A DNA stretch of 64,000 nucleotides, taken from contig NZ_CP011526.1 of the NCBI RefSeq assembly GCF_001027105.1, positions 310,001 to 374,000 of the forward strand, written 5' to 3'. Below, piece after piece: positions 18,294 through 27,669 of the stretch. A program made the translations under genes and the position numbers. The first letter of the stretch is position 1, and each line of letters begins with the position of its first letter. The notes beneath the pieces were generated by a model, which worked only from the letters and a program-made list of their open reading frames with translations, was not told the origin of the DNA and made no database searches. This DNA is from Staphylococcus aureus (GTDB lineage Bacteria > Bacillota > Bacilli > Staphylococcales > Staphylococcaceae).

Positions 18294-19640
18294 CTATTGC
18301 TGTTCTTTTTGACGGCCTTTTAATAAAATTGTTGTCGCACCTACGATAATAATAAATAGAATCGCACCAAATAATCCCATATATTTTACTGCGTTACCGA
18401 ACACGATACCGACAGCTAAAAAGTCTGTATCTGAGAATGTTGTTGCAGCACCACCTAATTCGCCTAAAAATGGCAAGAATAATAATGGTAAAAACGTGAT
18501 TAGGATACCATTTAGAGCGGCGCCAGCAATAGCACCTTTAATACCGCCTCTTGCATTACCGAATACAGCAGCCGTTGCACCTAAGAAGAAGTGTGCAACT
18601 ACGCCAGGTAAAATGACGACGCCACCAAATAAGAATAAGATAAACATACCGATGACACCTGTAATAAAGCTGACAAAGAATCCAATTAATACTGCATTTT
18701 GTGCATAAGGGAACACAATAGGGCAGTCTAATGCAGGTTTAGAATTTGGTACAAGCTTTTCAGAAATTCCTTTAAATGCTGGGACGATTTCAGCTAAGAT
18801 TAAACGAACGCCCGTTAAAATAATAAATACACCAGCAGCAAATGTCACACCTTGAATTAATGAAAAGACAATAAAGTTTTGACCATCACTAATAGATTCG
18901 TGTACATAACTAACGCCCGCAAATAAGCATGCGATGAAGTAAAGTAATGCCATCGTAATCGAGATACTAATTGTACTTTCTCGTAAGAAACTTAAGCCTT
19001 TTGGAAATTTAATCTCTTCCGTTGATTTAGACTTACCTTTGAATAATTGACCTACAGCACCTGCGGCAAAGTAACTGATTGAGCCAAAATGACCTAAAGC
19101 TACTTGGTCATTCCCTGTAATTTTTCGCATCGTAGGTTGGAGTAATGCAGGTAATACTGCCATGATTAATCCTAATACGAGTGCGCCGATAACAATCGTT
19201 AGCCAGCCTTTAATATGACTGACTGTTAAAATGATTGCTAAAAACGCAGCCATGTAAAATGTATGATGACCTGTTAAAAAGATATATTTTAAATTAGTGA
19301 AGCGGGCAATTAAAATATTAACAATCATGCCACAGACCATGATGAGTGCAGCTGTTGTTCCAAAATCTTTTAAGGCTAGTGAGACGATAGCTTCGTTGTT
19401 AGGTACGATACCTTGCACACCAAATGCGTGTTGGAATATTTTGCCGAATGGTTCAAGAGATCGAACGACGACATCAGCACCTGCACTTAAAATTAAGAAG
19501 CCTAATATCGTTTTAATGGTTCCTGAAGTGATCGTTGCGGCAGGTTTTTTCTGAACGATTAAACCTATAAAGGCAATCAGTGCAACAAGAATGGCTGGTT
19601 GACTTAAAATATCGACTATAAAATTAAGGATTGCTTGCAT
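18294..19640 (-). CDS. ulaA: Ascorbate-type PTS IIC permease (UlaA/SgaT)
   Basis: Membrane component of a PTS of the L-ascorbate (UlaA) family, 448 residues with about 11 hydrophobic helices. Conserved pieces include VGLIVQKKPAATITSGTIKT near the N-terminus, LTGHHTFYMAA, and LIFLPFLGELGGA-like Gly/Pro segments. It works with the IIB and IIA proteins encoded just upstream on the same strand. Homologues of the downstream catabolic enzymes UlaG/D/E/F are not present nearby, so the true substrate could be ascorbate or another acidic sugar. Confidence 0.9.
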   Translation of the reverse strand: MQAILNFIVDILSQPAILVALIAFIGLIVQKKPAATITSGTIKTILGFLILSAGADVVVRSLEPFGKIFQHAFGVQGIVPNNEAIVSLALKDFGTTAALIMVCGMIVNILIARFTNLKYIFLTGHHTFYMAAFLAIILTVSHIKGWLTIVIGALVLGLIMAVLPALLQPTMRKITGNDQVALGHFGSISYFAAGAVGQLFKGKSKSTEEIKFPKGLSFLRESTISISITMALLYFIACLFAGVSYVHESISDGQNFIVFSLIQGVTFAAGVFIILTGVRLILAEIVPAFKGISEKLVPNSKPALDCPIVFPYAQNAVLIGFFVSFITGVIGMFILFLFGGVVILPGVVAHFFLGATAAVFGNARGGIKGAIAGAALNGILITFLPLLFLPFLGELGGAATTFSDTDFLAVGIVFGNAVKYMGLFGAILFIIIVGATTILLKGRQKEQQ

Positions 19641-19654
19641 AGGTCGTACCTCCT

Positions 19655-19939
19655 TTAAATCATGTTAAGTTGTTGTAATTTTTCTGAGAGCTTTTGTTGT
19701 AATTCAGCTTTATCTAAAATATTATCAAGAACTAAGACATCCCCTAGACGTTCGGCATTTTCAGCTAAATCTCTACCACAAATAAACAAGTCAGCCATCT
19801 CTGGACTTGCTGTCATAATGTCACTATGTTCAACTTCGATATCAGATGGTGCATTAAGTTGCCTAAGTGCTTCTTGTGCGTTCATTTCTACCATAAAACT
19901 ACTTCCTAAACCGTGGCCACATACTACTAAAATTTTCAT
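19655..19939 (-). CDS. ulaB: Ascorbate-type PTS IIB (UlaB)
   Basis: Cytosolic phosphocarrier of about 94 residues. The phosphorylated cysteine is in MKILVVCGHGLGSSF near the N-terminus, the usual CGxGxGSS loop of ascorbate/lactose-type IIB domains. The frame also has an ATG three codons earlier, but that codon touches the AAAGGAG sequence; the Met at 19939 has it 9 bases upstream, so I chose the shorter form. It follows the IIA gene with no gap and precedes the IIC gene by 14 bases. Confidence 0.9.
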   Translation of the reverse strand: MKILVVCGHGLGSSFMVEMNAQEALRQLNAPSDIEVEHSDIMTASPEMADLFICGRDLAENAERLGDVLVLDNILDKAELQQKLSEKLQQLNMI

Positions 19940-19940
19940 A

Positions 19941-20384
19941 TTAATCATGCTCCTTTAAAATGTTTTTAATGTCTTGTGCATTTGTTGCAGTTAATAGTTG
20001 CTGGACTGTTTGGTTATCGCCCAGTACGGTTGCTAAATTTTGTAATACAGATAAGTGTGAATGATTGTCGATGGCACTCAATACAAAAATGAGAGATGCG
20101 TAGTGATCTTCATCACAAAATGCCACATGTTGATTCAACTTTAATAGACTTAAACCAACTTGATGTACGTCATTGTTCGGTCTTGCATGTGCAATTGCAA
20201 TTTCAGGTGCGATAACGATATAAGGTCCAAGTTCATTAACGCTATCAATCATTGCTTGAACATAGCCTTGTTCAATAATTTGTTCTTGTAGTAATGGCTG
20301 AGAAGCTATAGTTATAGCTTCAGTCCAATCATTTACTTGTTCTTTTACAATGATGCGTGTTGTTGACAAAATGTCTAATGACAC
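19941..20384 (-). CDS. ulaC: PTS IIA component of the mannitol/fructose type (UlaC-like)
   Basis: IIA domain protein of 147 residues that passes phosphate from HPr to the IIB partner. The active histidine is in APEIAIAHARP (about residue 66), the classical IIA(Mtl/Fru) motif. It lies 4 bases after the PRD regulator and joins the IIB start, so the four genes likely form one operon read leftward. Confidence 0.9.
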   Translation of the reverse strand: MSLDILSTTRIIVKEQVNDWTEAITIASQPLLQEQIIEQGYVQAMIDSVNELGPYIVIAPEIAIAHARPNNDVHQVGLSLLKLNQHVAFCDEDHYASLIFVLSAIDNHSHLSVLQNLATVLGDNQTVQQLLTATNAQDIKNILKEHD

Positions 20385-20388
20385 GTTA

Positions 20389-22344
20389 TTAAGCCTCCTT
20401 TGTCATAGTTAAAGCAATGTGTTGTTTAATTTTAAAAATATTCCCATCTAAGAAATCTTGTCGATATAAGTCGTTGCTTAAGCATTCGCTTAACTGTCCC
20501 AATGCCTTTAAATGTGCATTGGGGTGGTCCGTTGCTAATGTAATTACAAGGTGAACGGGATCGTTAGCTTTACTACCAAAGATAATCCCTTCAGTGAAAT
20601 ATGTTAGTGCGAAACCTACACCATTCTGTACATAATCAGTACCAGCGTGAATAAGTGCAATATGTGGACTAATGACCATATATGACCCGAATTGTTCAAA
20701 TTGTTTTAAAATTGCAGCTGTATAATTTGAATAGACAATGCCATCATTGATTAAAGGTTGCACAGCCACTGCAATTGCGGATTCAATTGATAATGGTTGT
20801 TTATTTATAATGATGCGATGTTCAGGCAATAAATCTGCGAGTGACTTGCCATCAGTTGCCATTTTCATGACTCGTTGTTCTCTTGAGTCATTGATAATTT
20901 GATTCAATTTTTGACGAGATTGTTGATTGATAAATGGATCGACATGAATAACTGGTACAGCTGATATTTCACAAGGTACTGTTGAAATGACATAATCAAT
21001 GTTATCTTGCAATAATCGACTTTCTTCCAATTGATAAATGGAATAGGCATCCCAAATGTGAAACTCAGGATACAGGTGATTTAGTTTTGATTTTAAAAGT
21101 TGTGACGTGCCTATACCAGAACCACATAGTAAGACAACCTTAATCATTGATTGTTTATGTGTTGCAACACGCTCTATACTTGATGCGAAGTGAATTGTAA
21201 TGTATGTTAATTCATCTTCGTTGAAGCGAATAGCAGCATCTTGTTCAATTGGACTAATATGCTTGCTAACGGCTTCAATGATTTGAGGATAGCGACGCAT
21301 AACTTCTTGCCTCAAAGGATTAGGTTGTAGCATATCGTATTTAATACGATGTATAGCTGGTTTGATATGTGTGATCAGACTGGTATGTAACTTGTTGTCT
21401 TTTGACATATCAATGCCTAATTCTTGGCTAACACAAGTGATCAATTCATGTATATTTTGCGATAAATCATGGTATTCAAAGGTAATTGAAGATGCTGTAT
21501 GTTCAGTCATTTTAGAGCCTAGTAAATGTAACGTGATAAAGATAATTTCAGACTCTGGAAATGTGACATTACAACTGCGTTCTAAGTTTTCTATCATTTT
21601 TGAAGCAATAGCATACTGATTAGTATGTCGCCATTTATCAATTTCATTGATAGGTATATCGAACGAAAAATTTTCATTTAAACGCTGAATGGCAATGAGT
21701 ATATGATAGATTAAGCCATCGATAGCCGACTGAACTAAATGATAATTTTCACTATTTAATGTCTTAATAATGGCACGGCGAACCAATGCGATTGATTCTG
21801 AATTAAAGATATCCGCCTCTATAAAAGGTGCAGCTTGTTTCATATATTGATGTATAAAGTGTGCATACGCTTTACGATAATGATCTTCCTCACCAATAAT
21901 ATTGAATCCTTTATTGTGGACATAATTTAACTTTAAATGGTATTGATCTAGTTGGGCTTGAATCATTTTAATATCATCTGCAATTGTCCGACGCGAAACA
22001 TTAACATCTTGCGCAAGTTGCTTTGTTGAAACAGGATCGGTTGTTTCGAATAACTTTAAAGCGATATGTGTGAGTCGTTCATCTTTTGAAAAATGAATTT
22101 GATTTGTTAGATTGTGCTCTAATTCATTTAATAGTGTCGCGTGAGCTGTTGTTACTTTGATGCCTGCAGCTTTATTACGGCTGACTTGGTAATGATAAGT
22201 TTCAGCATATTGCTCAATATATGCTATATCATATTGAATGGTACGAGGTGATACACCAAGTTGATTAGCAATGGTATTGATTGGAATAAACGTTTGCTCA
22301 TGAATTAAAAGATACAAAATTTCGATTTGTCTATAACTTAACAA
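20389..22344 (-). CDS. PRD-containing transcriptional regulator (BglG/MtlR-like) of the PTS operon
   Basis: Regulator of 651 residues. Domain order: two N-terminal helix-turn-helix modules (about 1-60, with GVSPRTIQYDIAY; about 80-130, with NVSRRTIADDIKM), two PTS regulation domains (about 180-290 and 300-395), a IIB-like domain with CGSGIGTSQLL (near 405) and a C-terminal IIA-like domain with PHIALIHAGTD (near 565). This is the MtlR/LicR layout: a DNA-binding activator whose activity is set by PTS phosphorylation. The start is TTG with AGGAGG 8 bases upstream. It is the first gene of the operon. Confidence 0.9.
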   Translation of the reverse strand: MLSYRQIEILYLLIHEQTFIPINTIANQLGVSPRTIQYDIAYIEQYAETYHYQVSRNKAAGIKVTTAHATLLNELEHNLTNQIHFSKDERLTHIALKLFETTDPVSTKQLAQDVNVSRRTIADDIKMIQAQLDQYHLKLNYVHNKGFNIIGEEDHYRKAYAHFIHQYMKQAAPFIEADIFNSESIALVRRAIIKTLNSENYHLVQSAIDGLIYHILIAIQRLNENFSFDIPINEIDKWRHTNQYAIASKMIENLERSCNVTFPESEIIFITLHLLGSKMTEHTASSITFEYHDLSQNIHELITCVSQELGIDMSKDNKLHTSLITHIKPAIHRIKYDMLQPNPLRQEVMRRYPQIIEAVSKHISPIEQDAAIRFNEDELTYITIHFASSIERVATHKQSMIKVVLLCGSGIGTSQLLKSKLNHLYPEFHIWDAYSIYQLEESRLLQDNIDYVISTVPCEISAVPVIHVDPFINQQSRQKLNQIINDSREQRVMKMATDGKSLADLLPEHRIIINKQPLSIESAIAVAVQPLINDGIVYSNYTAAILKQFEQFGSYMVISPHIALIHAGTDYVQNGVGFALTYFTEGIIFGSKANDPVHLVITLATDHPNAHLKALGQLSECLSNDLYRQDFLDGNIFKIKQHIALTMTKEA

Positions 22345-22367
22345 CGTAATATCCTCCTATTTGTAAT

Positions 22368-22381
22368 TGTAAGCGATTTCT
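22368..22381. promoter_or_regulatory. Putative cre upstream of the PTS operon
   Basis: TGTAAGCGATTTCT fits the cre consensus at 13 of 14 positions (A in place of Y at position 9). It lies 24 bases before the regulator's start codon, so CcpA could act as a roadblock. Catabolite repression of a PTS operon is expected. Confidence 0.5.
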
Positions 22382-22492
22382 TAAAAACGTAGATATGCAA
22401 TCTCTTTCATATTTTAATCCGAAAAATTGCATATCAAAATGTTTATGGCGCAAGATTTTATAGGAACTTTTAAAATAAATTAGATATTCATG

Positions 22493-22537
22493 TTGACAAT
22501 TTAAAAATGTCGCAGTATATTTAGTTAGACATCTAAC
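22493..22537 (+). promoter_or_regulatory. mepR promoter and MepR operator
   Basis: TTGACA (22493-22498) and TATATT (22516-22521) are spaced 17 bases apart. The palindrome GTTAGACATCTAAC (22524-22537) sits over the expected start point and carries the GTTAG signature published for MepR sites. This fits autorepression. Confidence 0.8.
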
Positions 22538-22555
22538 GAAATGGTGGTGCAATAA

Positions 22556-22975
22556 ATGGAATTCACTTATTCGTATTTATTTAGAATGATTAGTCATGAG
22601 ATGAAACAAAAGGCTGATCAAAAGTTAGAGCAATTTGATATTACAAATGAGCAAGGTCATACGTTAGGTTATCTTTATGCACATCAACAAGATGGACTGA
22701 CACAAAATGATATTGCTAAAGCATTACAACGAACAGGTCCAACTGTCAGTAATTTATTAAGGAACCTTGAACGTAAAAAGCTGATCTATCGCTATGTCGA
22801 TGCACAAGATACGAGAAGAAAGAATATAGGGCTGACTACCTCTGGGATTAAACTCGTAGAAGCATTCACTTCGATATTTGATGAAATGGAACAAACACTC
22901 GTATCGCAGTTATCTGAAGAAGAAAATGAACAAATGAAAGCAAACTTAACTAAAATGTTATCTAGTTTACAATAA
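22556..22975 (+). CDS. mepR: MepR, MarR-family multidrug-responsive repressor
   Basis: MarR-type winged-helix repressor of 139 residues. It shows TQNDIAKALQRTGPTVSNLLRNLERKKL as recognition helix and DAQDTRRKNIGLTTSG as wing. It represses itself and mepA and is released by cationic drugs. GTTAG-type operators are found upstream of both genes. It is the first gene of mepR-mepA-mepB. GTGGTG precedes the start. Confidence 0.95.
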   Translation: MEFTYSYLFRMISHEMKQKADQKLEQFDITNEQGHTLGYLYAHQQDGLTQNDIAKALQRTGPTVSNLLRNLERKKLIYRYVDAQDTRRKNIGLTTSGIKLVEAFTSIFDEMEQTLVSQLSEEENEQMKANLTKMLSSLQ

Positions 22976-22980
22976 ATGAT

Positions 22981-23013
22981 AAGTGTGACTGGTAGAAATC
23001 AGTCACTTTGTCT
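22981..23013 (+). terminator. Weak terminator between mepR and mepA
   Basis: AAGTGTGACTG pairs with CAGTCACTTTG and is followed by a short T-rich run. It may partly separate mepR from mepA transcription. Confidence 0.45.
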
Positions 23014-23024
23014 TTAATATTATA

Positions 23025-23053
23025 GTTAGATATCTAATTGTTAGTAAGCTAAT
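23025..23053 (+). promoter_or_regulatory. Tandem MepR operators before mepA
   Basis: Two sites in a row, GTTAGATATCTAAT (23025-23038) and GTTAGTAAGCTAAT (23040-23053), share the GTTAG signature with the mepR operator. Two MepR dimers on the mepA promoter, against one on mepR, is the published arrangement. Confidence 0.75.
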
Positions 23054-23081
23054 TATTGGAAAAGACAAGGAGTATTGAACA

Positions 23082-24437
23082 ATGAAAGACGAACAATTAT
23101 ATTATTTTGAGAAATCGCCAGTATTTAAAGCGATGATGCATTTCTCATTGCCAATGATGATAGGGACTTTATTAAGCGTTATTTATGGCATATTAAATAT
23201 TTACTTTATAGGATTTTTAGAAGATAGCCACATGATTTCTGCTATCTCTCTAACACTGCCAGTATTTGCTATCTTAATGGGGTTAGGTAATTTATTTGGC
23301 GTTGGTGCAGGAACTTATATTTCACGTTTATTAGGTGCGAAAGACTATAGTAAGAGTAAATTTGTAAGTAGTTTCTCTATTTATGGTGGTATTGCACTAG
23401 GACTTATCGTGATTTTAGTTACTTTACCATTCAGTGATCAAATCGCAGCAATTTTAGGGGCGAGAGGTGAAACGTTAGCTTTAACAAGTAATTATTTGAA
23501 AGTAATGTTTTTAAGTGCACCTTTTGTAATTTTGTTCTTCATATTAGAACAATTTGCACGTGCAATTGGGGCACCAATGGTTTCTATGATTGGTATGTTA
23601 GCTAGTGTAGGCTTAAATATTATTTTAGATCCAATTTTAATTTTTGGTTTTGATTTAAACGTTGTTGGTGCAGCTTTGGGTACTGCAATCAGTAATGTTG
23701 CTGCTGCTCTGTTCTTTATCATTTATTTTATGAAAAATAGTGACGTTGTGTCAGTTAATATTAAACTTGCGAAACCTAATAAAGAAATGCTTTCTGAAAT
23801 CTTTAAAATCGGTATTCCTGCATTTTTAATGAGTATCTTAATGGGATTCACAGGATTAGTTTTAAATTTATTTTTAGCACATTATGGAAACTTCGCGATT
23901 GCAAGTTATGGTATCTCATTTAGACTTGTGCAATTTCCAGAACTTATTATCATGGGATTATGTGAAGGTGTTGTACCACTAATTGCATATAACTTTATGG
24001 CAAATAAAGGCCGTATGAAAGACGTTATCAAAGCAGTTATCATGTCTATCGGCGTTATCTTTGTTGTATGTATGAGTGCTGTATTTACAATTGGACATCA
24101 TATGGTCGGACTATTTACTACTGATCAAGCCATTGTTGAGATGGCGACATTTATTTTGAAAGTAACAATGGCATCATTATTATTAAATGGTATAGGTTTC
24201 TTGTTTACTGGTATGCTTCAAGCGACTGGGCAAGGTCGTGGTGCTACAATTATGGCCATTTTACAAGGTGCAATTATCATTCCAGTATTATTTATTATGA
24301 ATGCTTTGTTTGGACTAACAGGTGTCATTTGGTCATTATTAATTGCTGAGTCACTTTGTGCTTTAGCAGCAATGTTAATCGTCTATTTATTACGTGATCG
24401 TTTGACAGTTGATACATCTGAATTAATAGAAGGTTAA
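23082..24437 (+). CDS. mepA: MepA, MATE-family multidrug efflux pump
   Basis: MATE transporter of 451 residues with 12 hydrophobic segments that exports biocides, dyes, fluoroquinolones and related cations with ion coupling. The two homologous halves each begin with an FxIGIPxF-like or FSLPMMIG segment, and [22 protein letters not shown] is the characteristic MATE loop after helix 2. AAGGAG lies 9 bases before the start. It is controlled by MepR through the tandem sites upstream. Confidence 0.95.
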
Positions 24438-24447
24438 ATATTTCGTC

Positions 24448-24487
24448 CACTTCTGGCTGAGTATATTTCGGTCGGAAGTGTATTTTT
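24448..24487 (+). terminator. Possible terminator between mepA and mepB
   Basis: CACTTC pairs with GAAGTG around a loop of about 20 bases and is followed by TATTTTTC. Some read-through into mepB is likely. Confidence 0.4.
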
Positions 24488-24540
24488 CGAAAAAAATAAA
24501 TATATGATACGATTATGAAAAAATAAAGTGAGATTGGCAT

Positions 24541-24981
24541 ATGTGTAAATCTAAAATACTGTTGAAAAATATTTTTAGTGAAGAATCAGAAGTTAAAGAT
24601 TTAACTGAAGAAAAATATAATCAAGATTACGAAGCATTAACATTTAGCTTTAAAGAGGAAACATATCAAAGTAGGTTAGCTAAGAAAACACCGACTAAAT
24701 CGGGATATTTCGTGACATGTTGGACAAAAGACGAAGATAATTATAATCGGCCATACAAAATTGAAGAGTTTGCTGATTACCTGATTGTTGCTGTTATCGA
24801 TGATGAATTAAATGGCTACTTTCTATTTCCTAGGGAATTATTGGTAGAAAAAGGTATCTTAGCTTCATCTAAGTATCAAGGGAAAATGGCTTTTAGAGTT
24901 TATCCTAAGTGGTGTAATCAATTGAATAAAACAGCAGGGCAAACACAAAAGTGGCAATGTAAATATTTTTTTGAATACTAA
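24541..24981 (+). CDS. mepB: MepB, small cytosolic protein of the mepRAB locus
   Basis: Protein of 146 residues without membrane segments, recognised from its place and from MepB-family pieces (LAKKTPTKSGYFVTCWTKDE, PYKIEEFADYLIVAV, GYFLFPRELLVEKGIL, FRVYPKW). The family binds or recognises DNA or a ligand of unknown kind; no reaction is established. The start ATG has only a weak AAAGTGAG upstream, consistent with low expression or coupling to mepA. It is the last gene of the locus, with a strong terminator after it. Confidence 0.88.
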   Translation: MCKSKILLKNIFSEESEVKDLTEEKYNQDYEALTFSFKEETYQSRLAKKTPTKSGYFVTCWTKDEDNYNRPYKIEEFADYLIVAVIDDELNGYFLFPRELLVEKGILASSKYQGKMAFRVYPKWCNQLNKTAGQTQKWQCKYFFEY

Positions 24982-24983
24982 TA

Positions 24984-25058
24984 AAAAGTCATATGGTTGA
25001 ACTTATAAGAGATGAATATATCATCTTTCGATAAGATAACCATATGACTTTATTTTTT
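24984..25058. terminator. Bidirectional terminator between mepB and glpT
   Basis: AAAGTCATATGGTT and AACCATATGACTTT are perfectly complementary, with an inner stem (AGATGA/TCATCT). A and T runs on both sides fit two converging genes. Confidence 0.85.
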
Positions 25059-25063
25059 ATCAT

Positions 25064-26422
25064 TTAATGATGAACGGTTTCTTGTCCTACTTTATTCCAA
25101 GTGAGGATAAAGCTCAACATTGCAAACACACTAATTGCTGTTAATAAAATAAAACCGACATCCCATCCGAATTTATCAACTACAGCACCTAAGACGATGT
25201 TGGCCATTACAGCACCAAACAGATAACCAAATAATCCTGTTAATCCAGCTGCTGTGCCAGCTGCTTTTTTAGGTACATAATCTAATGCTTGTAAACCAAT
25301 TAACATAACTGGTCCATATATTAAGAAACCAATGGCAATTAATGAGACATTGTCTAACCAAGCATTGCCTGGAGGATTTAACCAATAAATTAATACAAAT
25401 ACTGTGACACCTAACATAAAGAAGAAACCTGCAGGTCCACGACGACCTTTGAATAATTTATCAGAAATGTAACCACATAATAATGTACCAGGAATTCCAG
25501 CCCATTCGTATAAGAAGTATGCCCAACCTGATGCTTTTAAGTCGAAATGTTTTTCTTCACTTAAGTAGACTGGCGCCCAATCAAGTACACCATAACGCAC
25601 GAAATAAACAAATATATTTGCAAAGGCAATTGCCCATACCCATTTATTGTTCAGTACATATTTAAATAAAATTTCTTTTGTAGTTAATTCTGTTTCTAAT
25701 GTTTTCTTATCGCTTGTAGCAAAGTCATTTTTATAAATTTCGATTGGAGGTAAACCTTGAGATTGAGGTGTGTCTCTAATCAATACGTATGAAATTGCGG
25801 CAATGATAAGTGCTAAGAGTGCAGGGTAAATGAATACACCTTCGAAACCTTTTAAATAACCAAAGTTGATAAATGCAGTTGTTGTAATACCCCAAGCAGC
25901 AATAGGTGCCATAATACCTCCACCAACATTATGCGCAACGTTCCAAAGGGCAGTCTTACTTCCGCGTTCACTTACACTAAACCAGTGAACGAGAACACGG
26001 CCTGAAGGTGGCCAGCCCATACCTTGAAACCATCCATTTAAGAATAATAGGACAAACATAATACCGATACCTGATGTAAAGAACGGTACAAATCCCATTA
26101 ACAAATTGACGATAGCAGTGAGTGCTAATCCAAGAACTAAGAATATCCGAGCATTGCTCCGATCACTTACAGTACCCATAAAGAACTTACTAAATCCATA
26201 TGCGATGGAAACAGCAGAAAGTGCAAAACCTAGTTCCGCTTTTGTAAAACCTTGCTCTTGCAATGCCGGCATCGCTAACGAAAAGTTTTTACGTAATAAA
26301 TAGTACCCAGCGTAACCGATGAAAATACCAAGAAATACTTGGAGACGTAATCGTTTATAGGTATCATCTATCTGATTTTCTGGCAAAGGCTTAATATGCT
26401 TTGCAGGTTTAAGAAAATTCAT
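25064..26422 (-). CDS. glpT: GlpT, glycerol-3-phosphate:phosphate antiporter
   Basis: Organophosphate:phosphate antiporter of the major facilitator superfamily, 452 residues and 12 helices. Family features include YYLLRKNFSLAMPAL (substrate-site arginine), GWFQGMGWPPSGRVLVHWFSVSERG (the OPA signature) and DWAPVYL. It takes up glycerol-3-phosphate, and GlpT is the known route for fosfomycin. UhpT is an alternative of the same family, but it is encoded elsewhere in S. aureus. The start has TAAGGAGG 5 bases upstream. Confidence 0.9.
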   Translation of the reverse strand: MNFLKPAKHIKPLPENQIDDTYKRLRLQVFLGIFIGYAGYYLLRKNFSLAMPALQEQGFTKAELGFALSAVSIAYGFSKFFMGTVSDRSNARIFLVLGLALTAIVNLLMGFVPFFTSGIGIMFVLLFLNGWFQGMGWPPSGRVLVHWFSVSERGSKTALWNVAHNVGGGIMAPIAAWGITTTAFINFGYLKGFEGVFIYPALLALIIAAISYVLIRDTPQSQGLPPIEIYKNDFATSDKKTLETELTTKEILFKYVLNNKWVWAIAFANIFVYFVRYGVLDWAPVYLSEEKHFDLKASGWAYFLYEWAGIPGTLLCGYISDKLFKGRRGPAGFFFMLGVTVFVLIYWLNPPGNAWLDNVSLIAIGFLIYGPVMLIGLQALDYVPKKAAGTAAGLTGLFGYLFGAVMANIVLGAVVDKFGWDVGFILLTAISVFAMLSFILTWNKVGQETVHH

Positions 26423-26469
26423 AAAATCCTCCTTAATATGTATTTATATGCATTTTGTGCGATAAACTT

Positions 26470-26498
26470 ATATTAGACATGTATGAAAGCGTTGTCAA
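26470..26498 (-). promoter_or_regulatory. glpT promoter with overlapping cre
   Basis: On the minus strand TTGACA (26493-26498) and TAATAT (26470-26475) are 17 bases apart. On the plus strand TGAAAGCGTTGTCA (26484-26497) fits the cre consensus with one mismatch and overlaps the -35, so glucose repression of glpT is likely. Confidence 0.75.
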
Positions 26499-26601
26499 TA
26501 TGCTTTTGTGAAATCTTGCATATTTAGTTATTGAAGTATTTTATAAACATTTAGAAAAAATAAATTGCTACACATAAATTTATAATTATGCAATTATTAT
26601 G

Positions 26602-26631
26602 TCGTTATACATACTAGCTGTGTATCTACGA
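26602..26631. promoter_or_regulatory. Inverted repeat upstream of the VOC/LLM/FMN-reductase operon
   Basis: TCGT-ATACA pairs with TGTAT-ACGA across a centre of 7 bases, with small interruptions in the arms. It lies about 100 bases before the first gene of the operon and is a candidate operator for a redox- or quinone-sensing repressor. No regulator is adjacent. Confidence 0.4.
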
Positions 26632-26729
26632 ATGAGTACAAACATATTTTTATTTGCAAGGGGTAAATGGCATATAACTATCTTTTTTATGTAAGCTGGT
26701 ATAAAATTTATACTAATAGGAGGGATAGT

Positions 26730-27656
26730 ATGAATATAGTAGGGCATCATCACATATCCATGTATACAAAAGATGCAAAACGTAATAAGGATTTTTACAC
26801 AAATGTCCTTGGATTACGATTAGTTGAAAAGTCGGTTAATCAAGACAATCCTTCAATGTATCATTTGTTTTATGGGGACGAAGTAGGTACAGCCGGAACA
26901 ATTTTAAGCTTTTTTGAAATTCCCAATGCGGGTCATAAGCAGCCAGGTACTGAAACGATTTATCGATTTTCATTATTAGTACCAAATCAAGCGGCACTTC
27001 ATTATTTTGAAAAACGTCTTGAGAATAATGGTATTAAGTCTGAACGTTTGTACTATCTTGGACAAGAAGGTGTTGTCTTTAAAGATGAAGACGACTTAGA
27101 AATCATATTGCTTGTTAATGATAGTTTTGAAGTACCACATCAATGGCAACATAACGCTTATAGTGAAATACCTCAAGCATATCAAATTTTAGGAATAGGG
27201 CCAGTCGAATTAAGAGTTAGAAATGCAGCGCGTACGGTAGAATTTTTGGAAAATGTCTTAGGTTATCGCAAAAGAGATAATAAATCATTCGATGTGCTGA
27301 CATTAGCACCACAAGGTTTATATTCGGATTTTGTAGTTATTGAGCAACAGGGACAACGTGAAAGACCTGGACGAGGTTATATCCATCATATTGCAGTTAA
27401 TACACCACAAATGAGTGACTTAGATGCAATTTACAAGAAATTACAACAACAACCACAAAGTAATTCAGGTATAATTGATCGCTATTTCTTTAAATCATTA
27501 TACTATCGCCATAATTCAATTATGTATGAATTTGCGACTGAAGCGCCTGGATTTACTATTGATACACCTGTTGAACAATTAGGAAGTCAATTGAACTTGC
27601 CTGACTTTTTAGAAGCAGAACGTGAACAAATTGAAAGTAAGTTACACGAAATATAA
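26730..27656 (+). CDS. VOC-family ring-cleaving dioxygenase-like protein (MhqO/MhqA type)
   Basis: Protein of about 308 residues with two glyoxalase/bleomycin-resistance (VOC) modules. The first starts at GHHHISMYTKDAKRNKDFYTNVLGLRLVEKSVNQD and the second at LGIGPVELRVRNAARTVEFLENVLGYR. Metal ligands are likely His in HHH, His in GYIHHIAVNT and Glu in MYEFATEAPG. Homologues are hydroquinone-type dioxygenases linked to quinone detoxification. The Met at 26730 has GGAGGGA 5 bases upstream; the open frame runs further up to 26667 without such a site. It leads an operon with an LLM flavoprotein and an FMN reductase. The substrate is inferred. Confidence 0.82.
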   Translation: MNIVGHHHISMYTKDAKRNKDFYTNVLGLRLVEKSVNQDNPSMYHLFYGDEVGTAGTILSFFEIPNAGHKQPGTETIYRFSLLVPNQAALHYFEKRLENNGIKSERLYYLGQEGVVFKDEDDLEIILLVNDSFEVPHQWQHNAYSEIPQAYQILGIGPVELRVRNAARTVEFLENVLGYRKRDNKSFDVLTLAPQGLYSDFVVIEQQGQRERPGRGYIHHIAVNTPQMSDLDAIYKKLQQQPQSNSGIIDRYFFKSLYYRHNSIMYEFATEAPGFTIDTPVEQLGSQLNLPDFLEAEREQIESKLHEI

Positions 27657-27669
27657 AGGAGAATGTTTA

